Part shown: piece after piece, positions 42,950-53,778 of the stretch
Numbering within the stretch: position 1 is the first letter of the stretch
Layout of the letters: each line of letters opens with the position of its first letter
Assembly (NCBI GenBank): GCA_963576475.1
Contig: OY754978.1
Location: forward strand, 5,836,129-5,900,128
Source of the DNA: Molanna angustata
Lineage: Eukaryota; Arthropoda; Insecta; Trichoptera; Molannidae
Reading direction: 5' to 3'
Length of the DNA stretch: 64,000 bases
Notes under the pieces: model-generated
Told to the model about the DNA's origin: nothing
Database searches by the model: none
Seen by the model: the letters and a program-made list of their open reading frames with translations, nothing else
Program-made: the position numbers and the translations under genes

Positions 42950-43756
42950 CACTGGCATCAGCTGGTCGGTACTCCTCACGCGAGTCACTCTATTCTTGTA
43001 GAGCACTTTCTTAACGAGTCTCTCGAACGTGGAGTTCCAGCGCATAAATCCAACATAGGCAATATAGAAAGAGAAGAGTGTGAGCGCTTCGTACCAGTAG
43101 ATGTGGTTGTCCCGGAAGAAATAGATGAGCACCAGCAAACTGATCGAGTAGAAGGTGCAGTCGCGGAACAGCGGCCACCAGGTGAGCGTCAGCACGGACC
43201 GGGAGAATATCGCGCACATACCTATCACGAACAGAATGTTGAACACAGCGGAGCCGACGATGGTGCCGATGCCGACGTCATCGAACGACACGAAGACGCC
43301 GATGACCGAAGTGAAGAGCTCCGGGGCGCTACCGCCGGCCGCCATGAACGTGGCTCCCGCGACGTCGTCGCTGATCTCCAACTTCTCGATGATGACGTCC
43401 AGCGAGGGCACGAAGAACTCATCGCAGACGATGGCGAGAGCTACGAACATGTAGACGAGACCGAGCACGTGGAGGATGACGGCACCGTTGCGGCGCTGCT
43501 CCTCCGTGAAGAGGTCGTCCGGGAAGAGCGGTACCTTCTCGGTGACGTTGTCCGCCGCCGGGATATGGGTAAAGTAGTCTTCCTCGTGGGCGAACGTCGA
43601 CGACGAGGGCGACGTCGAGGGTCGCGCGGAGGACGTTGGGGGCGAAGGCTCCGGGTAGTCCGGCACGGGATAGTCGGGATAGTCCTGGGCGCGGGCCTCG
43701 GTCGCGCAGCAGAGGGCGGCCAGGAGGGCCGCGCGCACGATCTGGCTAGGCAGCAT
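42950..43756 (-). CDS. Nckx30C: Sodium/potassium/calcium exchanger (SLC24/NCKX family), first coding exon
   Basis: This exon encodes 269 codons and ends in phase 0 at a consensus donor (GTG|GTGAGT, intron from 42949 downwards). Residues 1-23 form a signal peptide ([13 protein letters not shown]). An acidic/Pro/Ser-rich extracellular stretch with an N-V-T glycosylation site at Asn70 follows, then hydrophobic segments at about 91-111, 137-157, 163-184, 199-214 and 219-237. The alpha-1 repeat ([17 protein letters not shown], 134-150, and [13 protein letters not shown]) is diagnostic for NCKX and contributes the Ca/Na/K transport site. The exchanger extrudes Ca2+ and K+ in exchange for Na+ at the plasma membrane. 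The start at 43756 is preferred over an in-frame ATG at 43888 because the signal peptide follows it. The C-terminal half with alpha-2 was not found in the window. The ortholog symbol (Drosophila Nckx30C rather than another NCKX paralog) is inferred from memory of the family. Confidence 0.88.
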
Positions 43757-43970
43757 GGGGCGGCCGGCCGCGCACTGCCGCGAGACACTAGCGGCTGCCT
43801 CGGCTCGGCTCGATACCCCTCCCCACCCTGCCCTGCCACACGCGGGACGCCACCGGGCGCCGGCGCTGAAGACTAGAGGCGCGCGCATCCTCCCTCCCCC
43901 ACCGTTCTTCCCCTGCCTACCACTACACTCGTAGCCTCATCGGAAGCTCAGACTCACCAGAGGTGCTAAA
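43757..43970 (-). promoter_or_regulatory. GC-rich 5' UTR / proximal promoter of the exchanger
   Basis: A GC- and CpG-rich stretch upstream of the chosen ATG contrasts sharply with the AT-rich surroundings. An upstream in-frame ATG (43886-43888) would add 44 low-complexity residues. I see no clear TATA box. A GTGAGT on the minus strand at about 43950-43955 could be a donor of an upstream non-coding exon. Confidence 0.5.
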
Positions 43971-44925
43971 CCATTTGTTTTTTTGTTTTTATAAATTTAT
44001 TTATTTGAAATAAAATTTAACAAATAAATCAATTAACAAATACTTATAATAAACACAAAAATATTTTATTTATAAAATTAGAATAAACTAATTATATACT
44101 TACATTGTTTTTATTTAATATAAACCACCTCGCTAGGCTGAATCTATTTCGAGGTACAGAAAAATTATTATCAATTAATTTTCATTGTTTCATTACATTA
44201 TAAAATATTTGCTTAATATTTTACCTAACTAATTGAACCTACTAAAAAGAGCCTTAAAAAGGTTCATAACAAAATTTGTTAATTAATATACCTTTGTTAA
44301 TATTATTATAAAATGTCACTTCTATGTGTTATTTATAAAATATTATTCTGCACTACTTAATGATAAGTTAATAATGTATACCTACATGTAATTGATCCTG
44401 GGCGTGACTATGTTCTTTATATAGTGTATCACCAGTTTATTTGTCCAGTCATTTATTTATTTAAAAATCCTTATTTACAAGTATAATAATATCTGATGTA
44501 ATACAATGTAAGTTGATATAATAGTAAATAAAATGTATAATACTATAATTAAAAAGTTAAAAGTTTAAGTCATCGGTTTATATATATTAATATTAATTTA
44601 TGGATTAGTCATTGTTTGTGTACATTACATAAAATAAAATTAAATATACCACAGAAAATAATTATATTAAATTTATTGCTGACTTTTTTTATACAATGGT
44701 ATTTTCTATTGCTCACAAACAACACTAAGTACCTACCTATATTTCATATTGTTGATTGACGCAACAGTTCCTATATGGCGTGATGGCATAGTGTAGGAAT
44801 AAATAGGTAATTACCTTTTTTTAATTGAATATTATAATTTAAGTATTCAATTATAGTTTCTCTGATTATTCTTAATAAAAAAAATATTTTGTTGAAATAA
44901 TGTTATGAAATTATTTATTTTCTTT
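43971..44925. other. AT-rich intergenic DNA
   Basis: It holds T/A-rich sequence with TTTATTTATTT runs at about 43996 and 44451. No gene is visible. Confidence 0.4.
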
Positions 44926-45470
44926 TAACAGATTTTTAATTATCTCAATAGAGACGAAGTTGGAATATTTATAGTAGGAGAACCGGGAAATCAAGGCACC
45001 TACAGGGCTTACGACCTGTCATCGGCTGGTTTACGTGATCACTTTATGCGCTTGCGCAACGTTCAACCAATTCTCTCAATAGATGGCGTTACAACAAAAT
45101 AAATAAAAAATAATAATATTGTTGTTCATAATTTCACCCATAGATGGCTGTAGTAAAAATTCGTTATTTTCAAGCGAAAAGAATTTCAGTATTACAATAT
45201 AATAGAAGTTTCAAAATTGAATTGATAGGGATCTCATTAAAAAGGCATAATTGGTGAACGTTGCGCAAGCGCATAAAGTGATCACGTAAACCAGCCGATG
45301 ACAGGTCGTAAGCCCTGTAGGTGCCTTGATTTCCCGGTTCTCCTACTATAAATATTCCAACTTCGTCTCTATTGAGATAATTAAAAATCTGTTAAAAAAT
45401 ATCTTTGACTCCCGACAGGGAAAAAAATCCAATGTTTGCGCATATGCAATAATAAAAATATATTCGATTA
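44926..45470. mobile_element. Foldback element (copy 3), the best-preserved
   Basis: The left arm 44926-45073 (TTAACAGATTTTTAATTATC, TCAATAGAGACGAAG, TTTATGCGCTTGCGCAACGT) is matched inverted at 45237-45393. The middle (45074-45236) contains AATAGATGGCGTT and ATAGATGGCTGT. The right block GACTCCCGACAGGG to ATATGCAATAATAAAAATAT extends to about 45470, as in copy 1. Confidence 0.85.
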
Positions 45471-45554
45471 TTTATTTTCCTTTATTTTACATATTTCAAT
45501 CACTACATATATTAATAAAAGACTTATATTAAACATATGTATAATTGTTTTTAT

Positions 45555-45640
45555 TTGGAAATTGACTGCCTCACTAGACAAGTCTGTTGTATGGTAGTAC
45601 TTTTTCAATTTGGCCTATGGTTACATGTTTTTAATTGTAA
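45555..45640. repeat. Stem-loop repeat (pair with 63065-63150)
   Basis: GAAATTGACTGCCTCACTAG and TTTTTCAATTTGGCCTATGG match 63070-63140 closely. The hairpin is better preserved in the 63072 copy (CTGCCTCA / TGAGGCAG). Confidence 0.65.
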
Positions 45641-46397
45641 AAGAATTATCAGAAATAATTAAACAGAAAAGAAAATTATAAAGTGACTTCTCAGTTATTT
45701 CAACCCATAAAATTGTAATAGAATTGTAATTAATATAATATATTTTTATTTATTATACATAGGTACAAAATAAAAGTATTTTTAGTAACAAGATCACTGA
45801 CCTGTATCGGTCAACAGGTCTCTTAACATTGGTATTTTATCGGGCATGAAATAAATGGACATGTAGGTACATATATGTATAATGGACAGGCTTGTTTATC
45901 CGGCGTTGCCCGGCTAGTAAATAATGGCTATTTCATATTGCTGAGTTATTGAATTCTCAATCGATATTTTCATTCAATTTAAAATAATATTATTTAATAG
46001 TTTTTTTTTTTTTTTCAATTTTTATAAAATCAAATTTTTTGACAATTTAAAAAATTTATATATATTTCTCTCCTATAGACTGGAGCCATGTGACAGAAAT
46101 CCCTGAGATGGTGACATCAGTATTAAGATGCTGATCTTCTTCTTCTTGTGTCATGTCAAATAAATAAATGAATAAATAAATAAATAAATAAATGTCAGTT
46201 CCCCCCGACATTGACGACCACCATAGACAAAGCCGCCTCCCTCTCCTAAGCTAAGATGCTGATGAGGGAGTTCAATTCTTTCTCCGCTGAATAAGCCGTG
46301 GGTCTGAAGAAGGCGGAGAAACTTATCTACCCGAAGAATTCACGTCACAATTGGATGCGTTACGTTATTTATTTAGGAAGTATTCATACTTTTTATA
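45641..46397. other. AT-rich DNA with AAAT run and LINE-like scrap
   Basis: An AAATAAATAAATAAATAAAT run is at about 46157-46192. A GC-richer stretch (46200-46370) looks like an old LINE fragment, but no motif can be read. Confidence 0.4.
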
Positions 46398-47376
46398 CTA
46401 GTTGCATGTAACACATGAGATCCAACTGTCGATGGCGATAGTATGCATAATCAAAGAATACGTACCAAACTATAAACAACACAAATTAATAAATATTTGA
46501 AGATATTTATTTTCTATATAAAACATGTAGGTATGTTTGTCAGGATAGGATAGTATGGAGGTTTTTCCTACACAGAATATGAAAACAGTATGATGGTATG
46601 TATGTATGTTTGGAGATTTAAGTATCAAACTATTAAGTCTTATTACATATTGTGTATAGGCGACTACCATACAAATTGTATGAAGTGATGTCGTCACTAA
46701 ATTCAATTTTTATAAAAATTGTTAAAAAAATTTGAGATGTGCTAATACAATGTATATATTTTTTATATAAAATTAAATTATATAGTTGGGGTGTTTCGGC
46801 TTTTTTCGATATTTAAAAAAAAATGGAAATATAGGCAGTTAAACTCATAAATTTATCATAAAAAAAATATTTTTCTTAATAAAATGTTTGAGAAACCCTG
46901 AAATTTAAAAAAAAATTATTTGAGATTTTGTATTTGTCTATCTTTATACCAATTTCAGCGTTCTAGCTTTTATGGTTTCTGAGATATATGGAAAAATAAA
47001 GTAAAAATTCAAAAGTTGACAACCCCTGACTGAAACAAAAATTCACAATTCTGAGTATAAAAGTTTTGTAGGCCTATAACTGTTTATATATTCTGAAAAT
47101 TTGGGCTCTGTAAATTGAGCGGATCAAAAGTTATAAGGGGGGAGGGACACACACCCACACACAGACACATACACAAAACTCACATAAAATGTTCTACTCC
47201 GAATTCTGAGTAAATCCATGTATGGGAACATTTATGCTGCGAGGCCTCTAGTTGGTGTTATTAGCATGCAAAAAGTCCACTACACCATAAAAAATTTTCC
47301 TTCGTACACGCATCTTGGCTTAATAATGTCGATTCATTAAGAGAATTGAATTCTCATAAACGAATCGACAGTTGGA
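46398..47376 (-). mobile_element. Helitron-like copy 6 (full length, diverged)
   Basis: The 5' end (TCCAACTGTCGATTCG) is at 47376 and the 3' CTAG at 46398. The 5' hairpin stem differs from copy 2 on both strands (GAGAATT/AATTCTC against GAGAAC/GTTCTC), so pairing is kept. The microsatellite is short (about 47148-47180). Confidence 0.88.
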
Positions 47377-47999
47377 AAACTCCATTTTTTCAAAATACTC
47401 AATTCAAATATAGTAAGTACAAAATATTATTACCAAATATGGATGTTTCCACTTCTCTAGACCCAAGACGTGTTCTGGGGGCTAAAATATGCATATTTGA
47501 GCCCCTTATTTTTTTGTTATGAATTTCATGTACTTTCACTTTTTTTTTATGGAAGTACTATGGATATTGGTTTTGCAGTGATTTCTAGATACGACACTCC
47601 ATTATACTTATAATATAAGTAGTTTATTTTAGTAGTTTACGTATTATGTAGTTTAGTGTTTAATTCCTGTCAGTTTGAATAAAGTGTTTTTTAATATATT
47701 TCTGCTAAAAAGTAATATAATAGTAAAAAATATTTGTTCAGTTATTATATGTTATTAAAATACAATGAACTTATGTATATAAATACAAAGGATACAATAA
47801 ACAAATTATCCTTTATCGATTCATATTATATTCTTTACTTACAGACATTACCTACAGACAGCGTCACGCATCAAAAATTTGTACCGTTAAAAAATACATC
47901 AACGAGCAAATGAACATACAATCGGACCACTATTTTTTATTTATATAACAATATTGTGGAATATGGACCTTATCAAATATAATCTGTATAACCTTTTGG
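47377..47999. other. AT-rich DNA, nothing recognised
   Basis: No gene or repeat is recognised. Confidence 0.4.
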
Positions 48000-48275
48000 G
48001 GTTAAAGGTATTTGTAGTATGTAGAGCTTACTAAAGTGCCAGAGTGGTCACTTGGTTGGAAGCGATTGCATACCAGCGTGAGCTGGTATACACGCCTGTA
48101 ATTGAGGTGGTAAGGTCGGTCAGTGGGACGTGTAGGTATTACCTGTTTGTCCGCCTTCAGCTACATACAACCCAAATGATATCTCAACCGCTTGGTTCGA
48201 ACCTGGAGGCCGTCTGTTCGGAGAATCCCGACAGCTGAGCCACAGATTGATCGACCAAGCAACTGCGATACCGTA
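48000..48275 (-). mobile_element. Candidate tRNA-derived SINE (third family)
   Basis: On the minus strand an A-box-like TGGCTCAGCTGTCGG (48228-48242) is followed by a B box GGTTCGAACC (48194-48203) at tRNA-like spacing, then a GC-moderate body. No tail or target duplication was confirmed. Confidence 0.5.
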
Positions 48276-48359
48276 TACAATAGATTAAATATTATTATCA
48301 AATATTACTCAGGTAGGAATGGTTGACAGATTGAAAGATATAACAGGAAATTGAACTTA

Positions 48360-48660
48360 CTCTTTTATTTATCAAGTTGATGATTACAATTGGTGCTTAC
48401 TAATATTACTTGGTACAGAAATGTCGAGTTATTATTTAATGAATATAAATGTAAATTTGAAACGTGGACGATTTGAACGACGACGAGCGGTCGGGCAGCG
48501 TGATGCCTAGCTTCGAGATCTGGATGACGGAATGGTCTGGGCGCGCTGTGCTTCCCCTTAAATAGGAGACGGGCTGTGAATACGGCGCAGGGCAAGATGG
48601 CGCCTGCCGGTGTAACTCAGCTACGCGGCGCAATCGGCGGTTGCGCCACAACCTCTAACC
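48360..48660 (-). mobile_element. Possible solo LTR or retroposed promoter fragment
   Basis: It is a GC-rich island read on the minus strand: TGTGGCGCAACCGCCGATTG near 48655, TATTTAAGGGG near 48565 resembling a TATA box, and AATAAA near 48366. No TG...CA pair with a target duplication could be found. Minus-strand frames read through it without a known domain. Confidence 0.3.
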
Positions 48661-49262
48661 TTAAAAATCTAACTGTATAATAGCACATTAGTAATCAATT
48701 TATTTGAGCTATGTGGTTCAAGACAAAATAACTGATTCATATTTTAGTTATGAGAGAAGTGTAGTAAATGTTCTGCATTGAAAACAGTTAAAGAATTAGT
48801 TAAAATTTGAGATAGTATTGGCAGATCGAATTGGGTGCTATGTACTATGTGCTTGAATGACAATCAATTCACGTCCGCTCCCAGTGTGAAGCATGTCGTC
48901 GTCATCCATGTTACTCCGGAATGATGGACAATATTAATTGTTTAATTGAACTGTTTTAACCCGCATAATATTTTTGAATCGAAAAAAATCATTTTTCAAC
49001 ATTTAAAACAAAAAAATACAATATGTGACAGGTAATGAAAATATGTATAGAATAATAATTGTTAGGATTTTTATAGAGTTGTTTAATGGCGCAGGATCAT
49101 TTGAAGGGCAGTGATGGTTCAGTATTGTGTTGTTCAACGAATTAAAGATGTTTTCAGATCTTTTAAGAGAGTTTCTCTGGCTTTGAGCACTGCGAAAATC
49201 TGGAGACATTCCAATCCATATAAGATTGTAAGAACTGAATTTAAAAATATTTTTTGTTCGCT
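48661..49262. other. AT-rich DNA, nothing recognised
   Basis: A minus-strand open frame at 49003-49266 has no motif. Confidence 0.35.
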
Positions 49263-49855
49263 GCACTAATTAATCTTCTTTTTCTTAGCCTTGTCCTACT
49301 TAAGGTAGGGTCGGCTCTCCTAATCCTTGGGCGCCAGGATGATCTGTCCTGTATTCGGTAGTGTTATGGCAAAGGGCTATAACTGCTCTGAACCAAATTT
49401 TACAGGAGAGCCAAAATAAACTTGTGATATTTATACTTGTGATATATAAACTTGTGATAACTTTTTCTTATGGCATAGGATATATCTTGAAAAATCTCAG
49501 TATATAGTGCAGTAGCACCTCTATCCTTTTGCCATACTATGGAATGTATTATTAGAAACATTTTGTGGAACAAAGGTAAAAAATGAAAAAAATCGCAGTT
49601 ATAACCTTTTGCCATATCATTACCGTATTGTCGGGGCTGGTATTTGAGCTTTATCCATGAGCTTAATCATACTACCTGGATAGTGGACGTCCATTTCCTC
49701 TCCTGTTTTCTGGGAGTGCTAGAGCAGAGCAGCACCATATGATCATTTCTCCTTCTCATTACATGTCTATACCATATGAGTCGGCTCTCTGTGAGTTTTT
49801 CTGGTATGGGGGCAACTCCAAAGCTTCCTCTTATTAGCTCATCGCTGCTATAATT
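49263..49855 (-). pseudogene. LINE 3'-region remnant, split by a MITE
   Basis: On the minus strand, GGAGAGCCGACCCTACCTTA and AGTAGGACAAGGCTAAGAAA are a LINE 3'-end block also seen inverted at 56098-56160. The other half (49626-49855) has the feel of LINE tail coding sequence (CATATGGTATAGACATGTAA on the minus strand). The MITE at 49356-49625 separates them. Confidence 0.5.
49356..49625. mobile_element. MITE, 31-bp inverted repeats, in LINE remnant
   Basis: The ends CGGTAGTGTTATGGCAAAGG (49356 on) and CGGTAATGATATGGCAAAAG (complement from 49625) continue GCTATAACTGC / GTTATAACTGC with five mismatches over 31 bp. TATT lies directly outside on each side (49352-49355 and 49626-49629). Confidence 0.75.
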
Positions 49856-49900
49856 ATTATTTCACTAAGATGCTAGTAGGAAAGTAAGAATCCTAATTAC

Positions 49901-50144
49901 TTTATTTATTTTATTTATTTTATTTATTTTATTTATTTTATTTATTTTATTTATTTTATTTATTTTATTTATTTTATTTATTTTATTTATTTTATTTATT
50001 TTATTTATTTTATTTATTTTATTTATTTTATTTATTTTTTTATTTTTTTATTTTATTTATTTTATTTATTTTATTTATTTTATTTATTTTATTTATTTTA
50101 TTTATTTTATTTATTTTATTTATTTTATTTATTTTATTTATTTT
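49901..50144. repeat. 9-bp minisatellite (TTTATTTTA), about 26 copies
   Basis: The period is exactly 9 for most of 244 bp, with one irregular patch near 50036-50050 (TTTTTTTATTTTTTTA). Confidence 0.95.
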
Positions 50145-50735
50145 GGATATCCAACAGTACAGTAGAGCATAATGATATTAAAAACAATGAAAAAAAAAAC
50201 AATCAGGACTATAAAAATGAATGCGAACGAAAGTAAGTTTAGTTATTGTAAACGGCATTCTAGAACCAAAGGTTGAATCACCCTAACTGGAGAGGAACGC
50301 CTGAAAAACGCCAAATAAGTGTAATAAATGTGATTGTTTACCATTCCTGAATAATTTAACAATACCTGTGAATGGAGACACAGATTGATGTTTTACAAAT
50401 CTGCACATACTTCAAAATCTACGCAGGAATTCATTCGACGCTAGATTTATCTAACAGTACAATTCTACGGCGTTAGTTGGATTGTAAAATAATACTACGT
50501 CTTAGATTTTCGTAATAGTTAAAGTATACTCAGAAGATAAATAATAACTGATTGTATTTTTTTGTTTGTTAAATTGTTATTTCTTCAATTCACAGCACAA
50601 ATAAAAAATATATAATTTTTATAACTACTATAATTTTATATCTTACCAAAAAGATTAAAAGGGAAAAATCGTTATAAGGAAAATTTAATCGATTGCAAGG
50701 AAAAAAAGCATTTAAGTATATTAAGAAAAATATAA
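50145..50735. other. AT-rich DNA, nothing recognised
   Basis: No gene or repeat match is seen. Confidence 0.4.
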
Positions 50736-51944
50736 TCCAACTGTCGATTCGTGAATAGACAGTTTTAAGCCAAGACGCGTGTGTTAAGGAACATTTTGTA
50801 TGGTGTTATGGACTTTTTGCATGCCAAAGCACCAACTTAGAGGCTTCCTAGCATATAATATGTTTTATTTATTTTTATTTAATCTTCTTGTACATATAAT
50901 TAGTACACTAGCGGGCTATTAGTACACTAGGAAAGGAAGAGGAGAGGAAGATGTAATCAGGTGTTGTCAGATAAATATTTTTGCTTTAGCCTTTTCTTGA
51001 AGATGTTTAGTGAGATAGACAACGTAATATCAGGACTTAAGCTATTCCATAGTCTAGCTGAATGTACTTCAAATGAAGAGCTAAAAAAATCAGAACTATG
51101 AATAAGAAATTCAGATGTTCTATAGGTATATTATATGGATGAATTCTGAATTTGAGATAGAACATTTTATATTTTTTTTGTGTGTGTCTACGTGTGTGTC
51201 TGTGTGTCCTTCCCCCCTTATAACAATTGATCCGCTCAATTCACAGAGCCCAAAATTTCAGAATATATAGATAGTGAAAGGCCTATAAAACTTTTATACT
51301 CAAAATTTTGAATTTTTGTTTCAGTCAGGGTTATCAACCCTTGAATTTTTACTTTATTTTTCCATATAAGGTAAAACACTATCAATTGGTATAAATATAG
51401 ATTGATACAAAATCTCAAATTTGTTATTTAAAAATAAATTCCAGAGTTTCTCAAACATTTTTTAATAAGAAAAACATTTTTTATTTAATAAATTTGTTTG
51501 TTTAACTGCCTATTTTTACAAAGTTTTTACTATTATCGAATTAAGCCGAAACACCACAACTAGAAAATTTTATTTTCTATAAATAATATGAACAATGTAG
51601 TAGACATCTCAAAATTCTTTTAATAATTTTTATAAAAATTGAATTTACTGACGACATCGTTTCATACAATTTGTAGACACTACACAATATCTACGGGGAC
51701 TCAATAGTTTGATACTTAATCTCCAAACATACATACATACCATCATCCTGTTTTCATATTCTGGGTAGGAAGAAAGGGCTTACCTCCATACTATCATATC
51801 TTGACATACATACTTACATGTTTTATATAGAAAACAAAATATCTTAAAATTATTATTAATTTATGTTTAAGTGTTTATAGTTTGGTACAAATTCTTCAAT
51901 TATACATATTATCGCCATAGATCTCATGTGTTACATGCAACTAG
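50736..51944 (+). mobile_element. Helitron-like copy 7, with nested insertion
   Basis: Plus orientation: TCCAACTGTCGATTCG at 50736 to CTAG at 51941-51944. It is interrupted at about 50870-51138 by an unrelated repeat. The 5' hairpin is partly lost. The microsatellite is short (51178-51208). Confidence 0.85.
50870..51138 (-). repeat. Dispersed 3'-end repeat nested in copy 7
   Basis: It starts with a TTTATTTATTTTTATTT run (the A-rich tail on minus), then TCTTCTTGTACATA, CTAGCGGGCTATTAGTACAC, ATCAGGTGTTGTCAGATAAA and AGCTATTCCATAG. It is the same family as 13690 and 38790. Confidence 0.7.
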
Positions 51945-51948
51945 TTAT

Positions 51949-52045
51949 TATATAAGTCTCCAGAATGTGGCAACTTTTTATTGGGTGCGTGTTAAATAAT
52001 TATTTGACCTGTTAGTTGCCTGAGAAGCTACATGAAATAAAAAAT
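51949..52045 (+). mobile_element. SINE family S, 3' fragment
   Basis: AGTCTCCAGAATGTGGCAAC, TTTATTGGGTGCGTG and CTGTTAGTTGCCTGAGAAG lead to an AAAATAATAAAAAA tail. It lies directly next to Helitron copy 7 and 190 bp before a full SINE. Confidence 0.75.
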
Positions 52046-52235
52046 AATAAAAAACTTACGTATGTTCGGTTAATTTTTGAAATTTTAATATTATTGTGAC
52101 TCGCGTAAGCGATAGACTAGGTTTTCAAACATTCCATGTTATGTAAAACACGTTTGGATATTCTAACGCTAAGTCAGTGATAAGTAGTATGTATTTTCTC
52201 GAGAAATCTCCTTATTGAATATATATCTCCTTATT

Positions 52236-52457
52236 GTCGGCCTTCGTGGCTCAGTTGGTTAGATATCTGACTGCTAAGCCAAAGGTCCCGGGTTCGATTC
52301 CCGGTGGAGACACAGTTTTTAATTGTGTTTTCAGTCTGGATCTGTGAGACGATTAATATCGTAAGTCTCCAGAATGTGGCAACTTGTTATTGGGTGCGTG
52401 TTAAATTAATATTTGACATAGTACCTGTTAGTTGCCCGAGAAGTAATATTAAATATA
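52236..52457 (+). mobile_element. SINE family S, full-length copy
   Basis: The head GTCGGCCTTCGTGGCTCAGT contains an A box (TGGCTCAGTTGG) and is followed by the B box GGTTCGATTCC (52291-52301). The body has GGTGGAGACACAG, AATTGTGTTTTCAGTCTGGA, GTGAGACGATTAATATCG and AGTCTCCAGAATGTGGCAAC. The tRNA head is the best preserved of this family. Confidence 0.88.
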
Positions 52458-52609
52458 TTTTTGACATTTTTTTTTCAGTGAATGATTTTATTTTTTCATC
52501 CATAAATACACATTCATCAATGTACTCGTAATAAAATTAATGATAATTGGAACATAGATATGCACAAAAAGTAAATTAAAAATATTTAAAAACCAGAATT
52601 ATGTTAAAA

Positions 52610-53778
52610 CTAGTTGCATGTAACACATGAGATCCATCTGTCGCTGGCGATAGTATGTATATGTAGTTGAAAAATACGTTCCTCAAACAATGTACCCTGA
52701 AATCCAAATTAGACAATATTTATAGCTGTTTTGTTTTCTATACAAAAAATGTATGTCAAGATAGGATAATGTGGTGGTGAGTCCTTTTTTCCTACCCCGA
52801 TATGTAAACAGCTCGATAGTATGTATGTATAGAGATTAAGTATCAAAATCTTGAGAGTCCCCGTAGATATTGTGTATTTTACCATACAAATTGTATGAAG
52901 CGAAGTATTCACTAAAAATTTTGAGATGCAGTGCTACAATGTTTATGTTTTTTGTAGAAAATTAAATCTAGTAAGTGGTTTCGGGGTTTTTCGATATTTT
53001 AAAAAAAATAAAATATAGGTATCAGGTACACATAAATTTATGATAAAAAAAATTCTTCATAAAGAAGTGTGAGAAACCCTGGAACTTTTTCGTAACAACC
53101 GTTTTGAGATATTATATTTGTTTACCCAACAGTCGATTTGTTCAAGAAAATTTATTTCTCTTAGTGAATCGACAGTATTTAGCCAAGATTCGCGAGATTT
53201 GTATGCCAAGTCTATATTTTTCATGTTATTTCAACTTTGATGTCAAAAAACACCAACTTAGAATTCGGAGTAGAACATTTAGTGTGTATGTGTGTTGGTG
53301 TGTGTGTCCCTTATAACTTTTGATCCGCTCAATGCACAGAGCCCAAAATTTCACACAGTTGGATCTCATGTGATACATGCAACTAGTATTAATACAAATT
53401 TTCAGCGTTCTAGCTTTTATGGTCTTTAAGATATATGTAAAAATGAAATAAAAAATCCAATATTGATATCCATCGACTGGAACAAAAATTAAAAATTCTG
53501 AGTATAAAAAATTTGTAGGCCTAAACTTTCAGTCAAGTGAATCAAAAGTTAAAAGGGGGCACACAAACACAGAGACACACTAAATGTTTTATTTTCTAGT
53601 TAATCCATAAATGTAACATTTATGCTGCGAAGCCTCTTAGTTGTTTTTTTTTTATTTCAAAGTTGAAAAAACCATGAAAAATATATAGACCTGGCCATAC
53701 GAATCTCGCGGATCTTGGCTTGAAACAATGTCGTTATGTTAAGAGATGTAAATTCTCTTGAACAAATCGACAATTGGA
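52610..53778 (-). mobile_element. Helitron-like copy 8, with nested Helitron copy 9
   Basis: The 3' CTAG is at 52610 and the 5' end at 53778 (complement of AATTGGA). The sequence breaks at about 53124 and resumes at 53387 after the nested copy. It is diverged, and the microsatellite is nearly absent. Confidence 0.82.
53125..53386 (+). mobile_element. Helitron-like copy 9, internally deleted, nested in copy 8
   Basis: It begins CCAACAGTCGATTTG at about 53126 and ends CAGTTGGATCTCATGTGATACATGC-AACTAG at 53386. Only 262 bp remain: both termini, the 5' hairpin region and a short TG run. It is inserted opposite to its host copy. Confidence 0.82.

Noticed and set aside
42896..43876. 326-codon open frame on the plus strand over the exchanger exon
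   Set aside because: It is the antisense shadow of the GC-rich NCKX exon; its translation is Arg/Glu/Gly/His low complexity with no domain.
43757..43888. In-frame upstream ATG at 43888 as the exchanger start
   Set aside because: It would put 44 Ala/Arg/Gly-rich residues ahead of a clear signal peptide that starts at 43756.
48360..48660. Coding exon on either strand
   Set aside because: Frames across the GC island lack consistent splice sites and known motifs; a TATA-like and a polyadenylation-like signal make an LTR or promoter fragment more likely, but no TG...CA ends with a target duplication were found.
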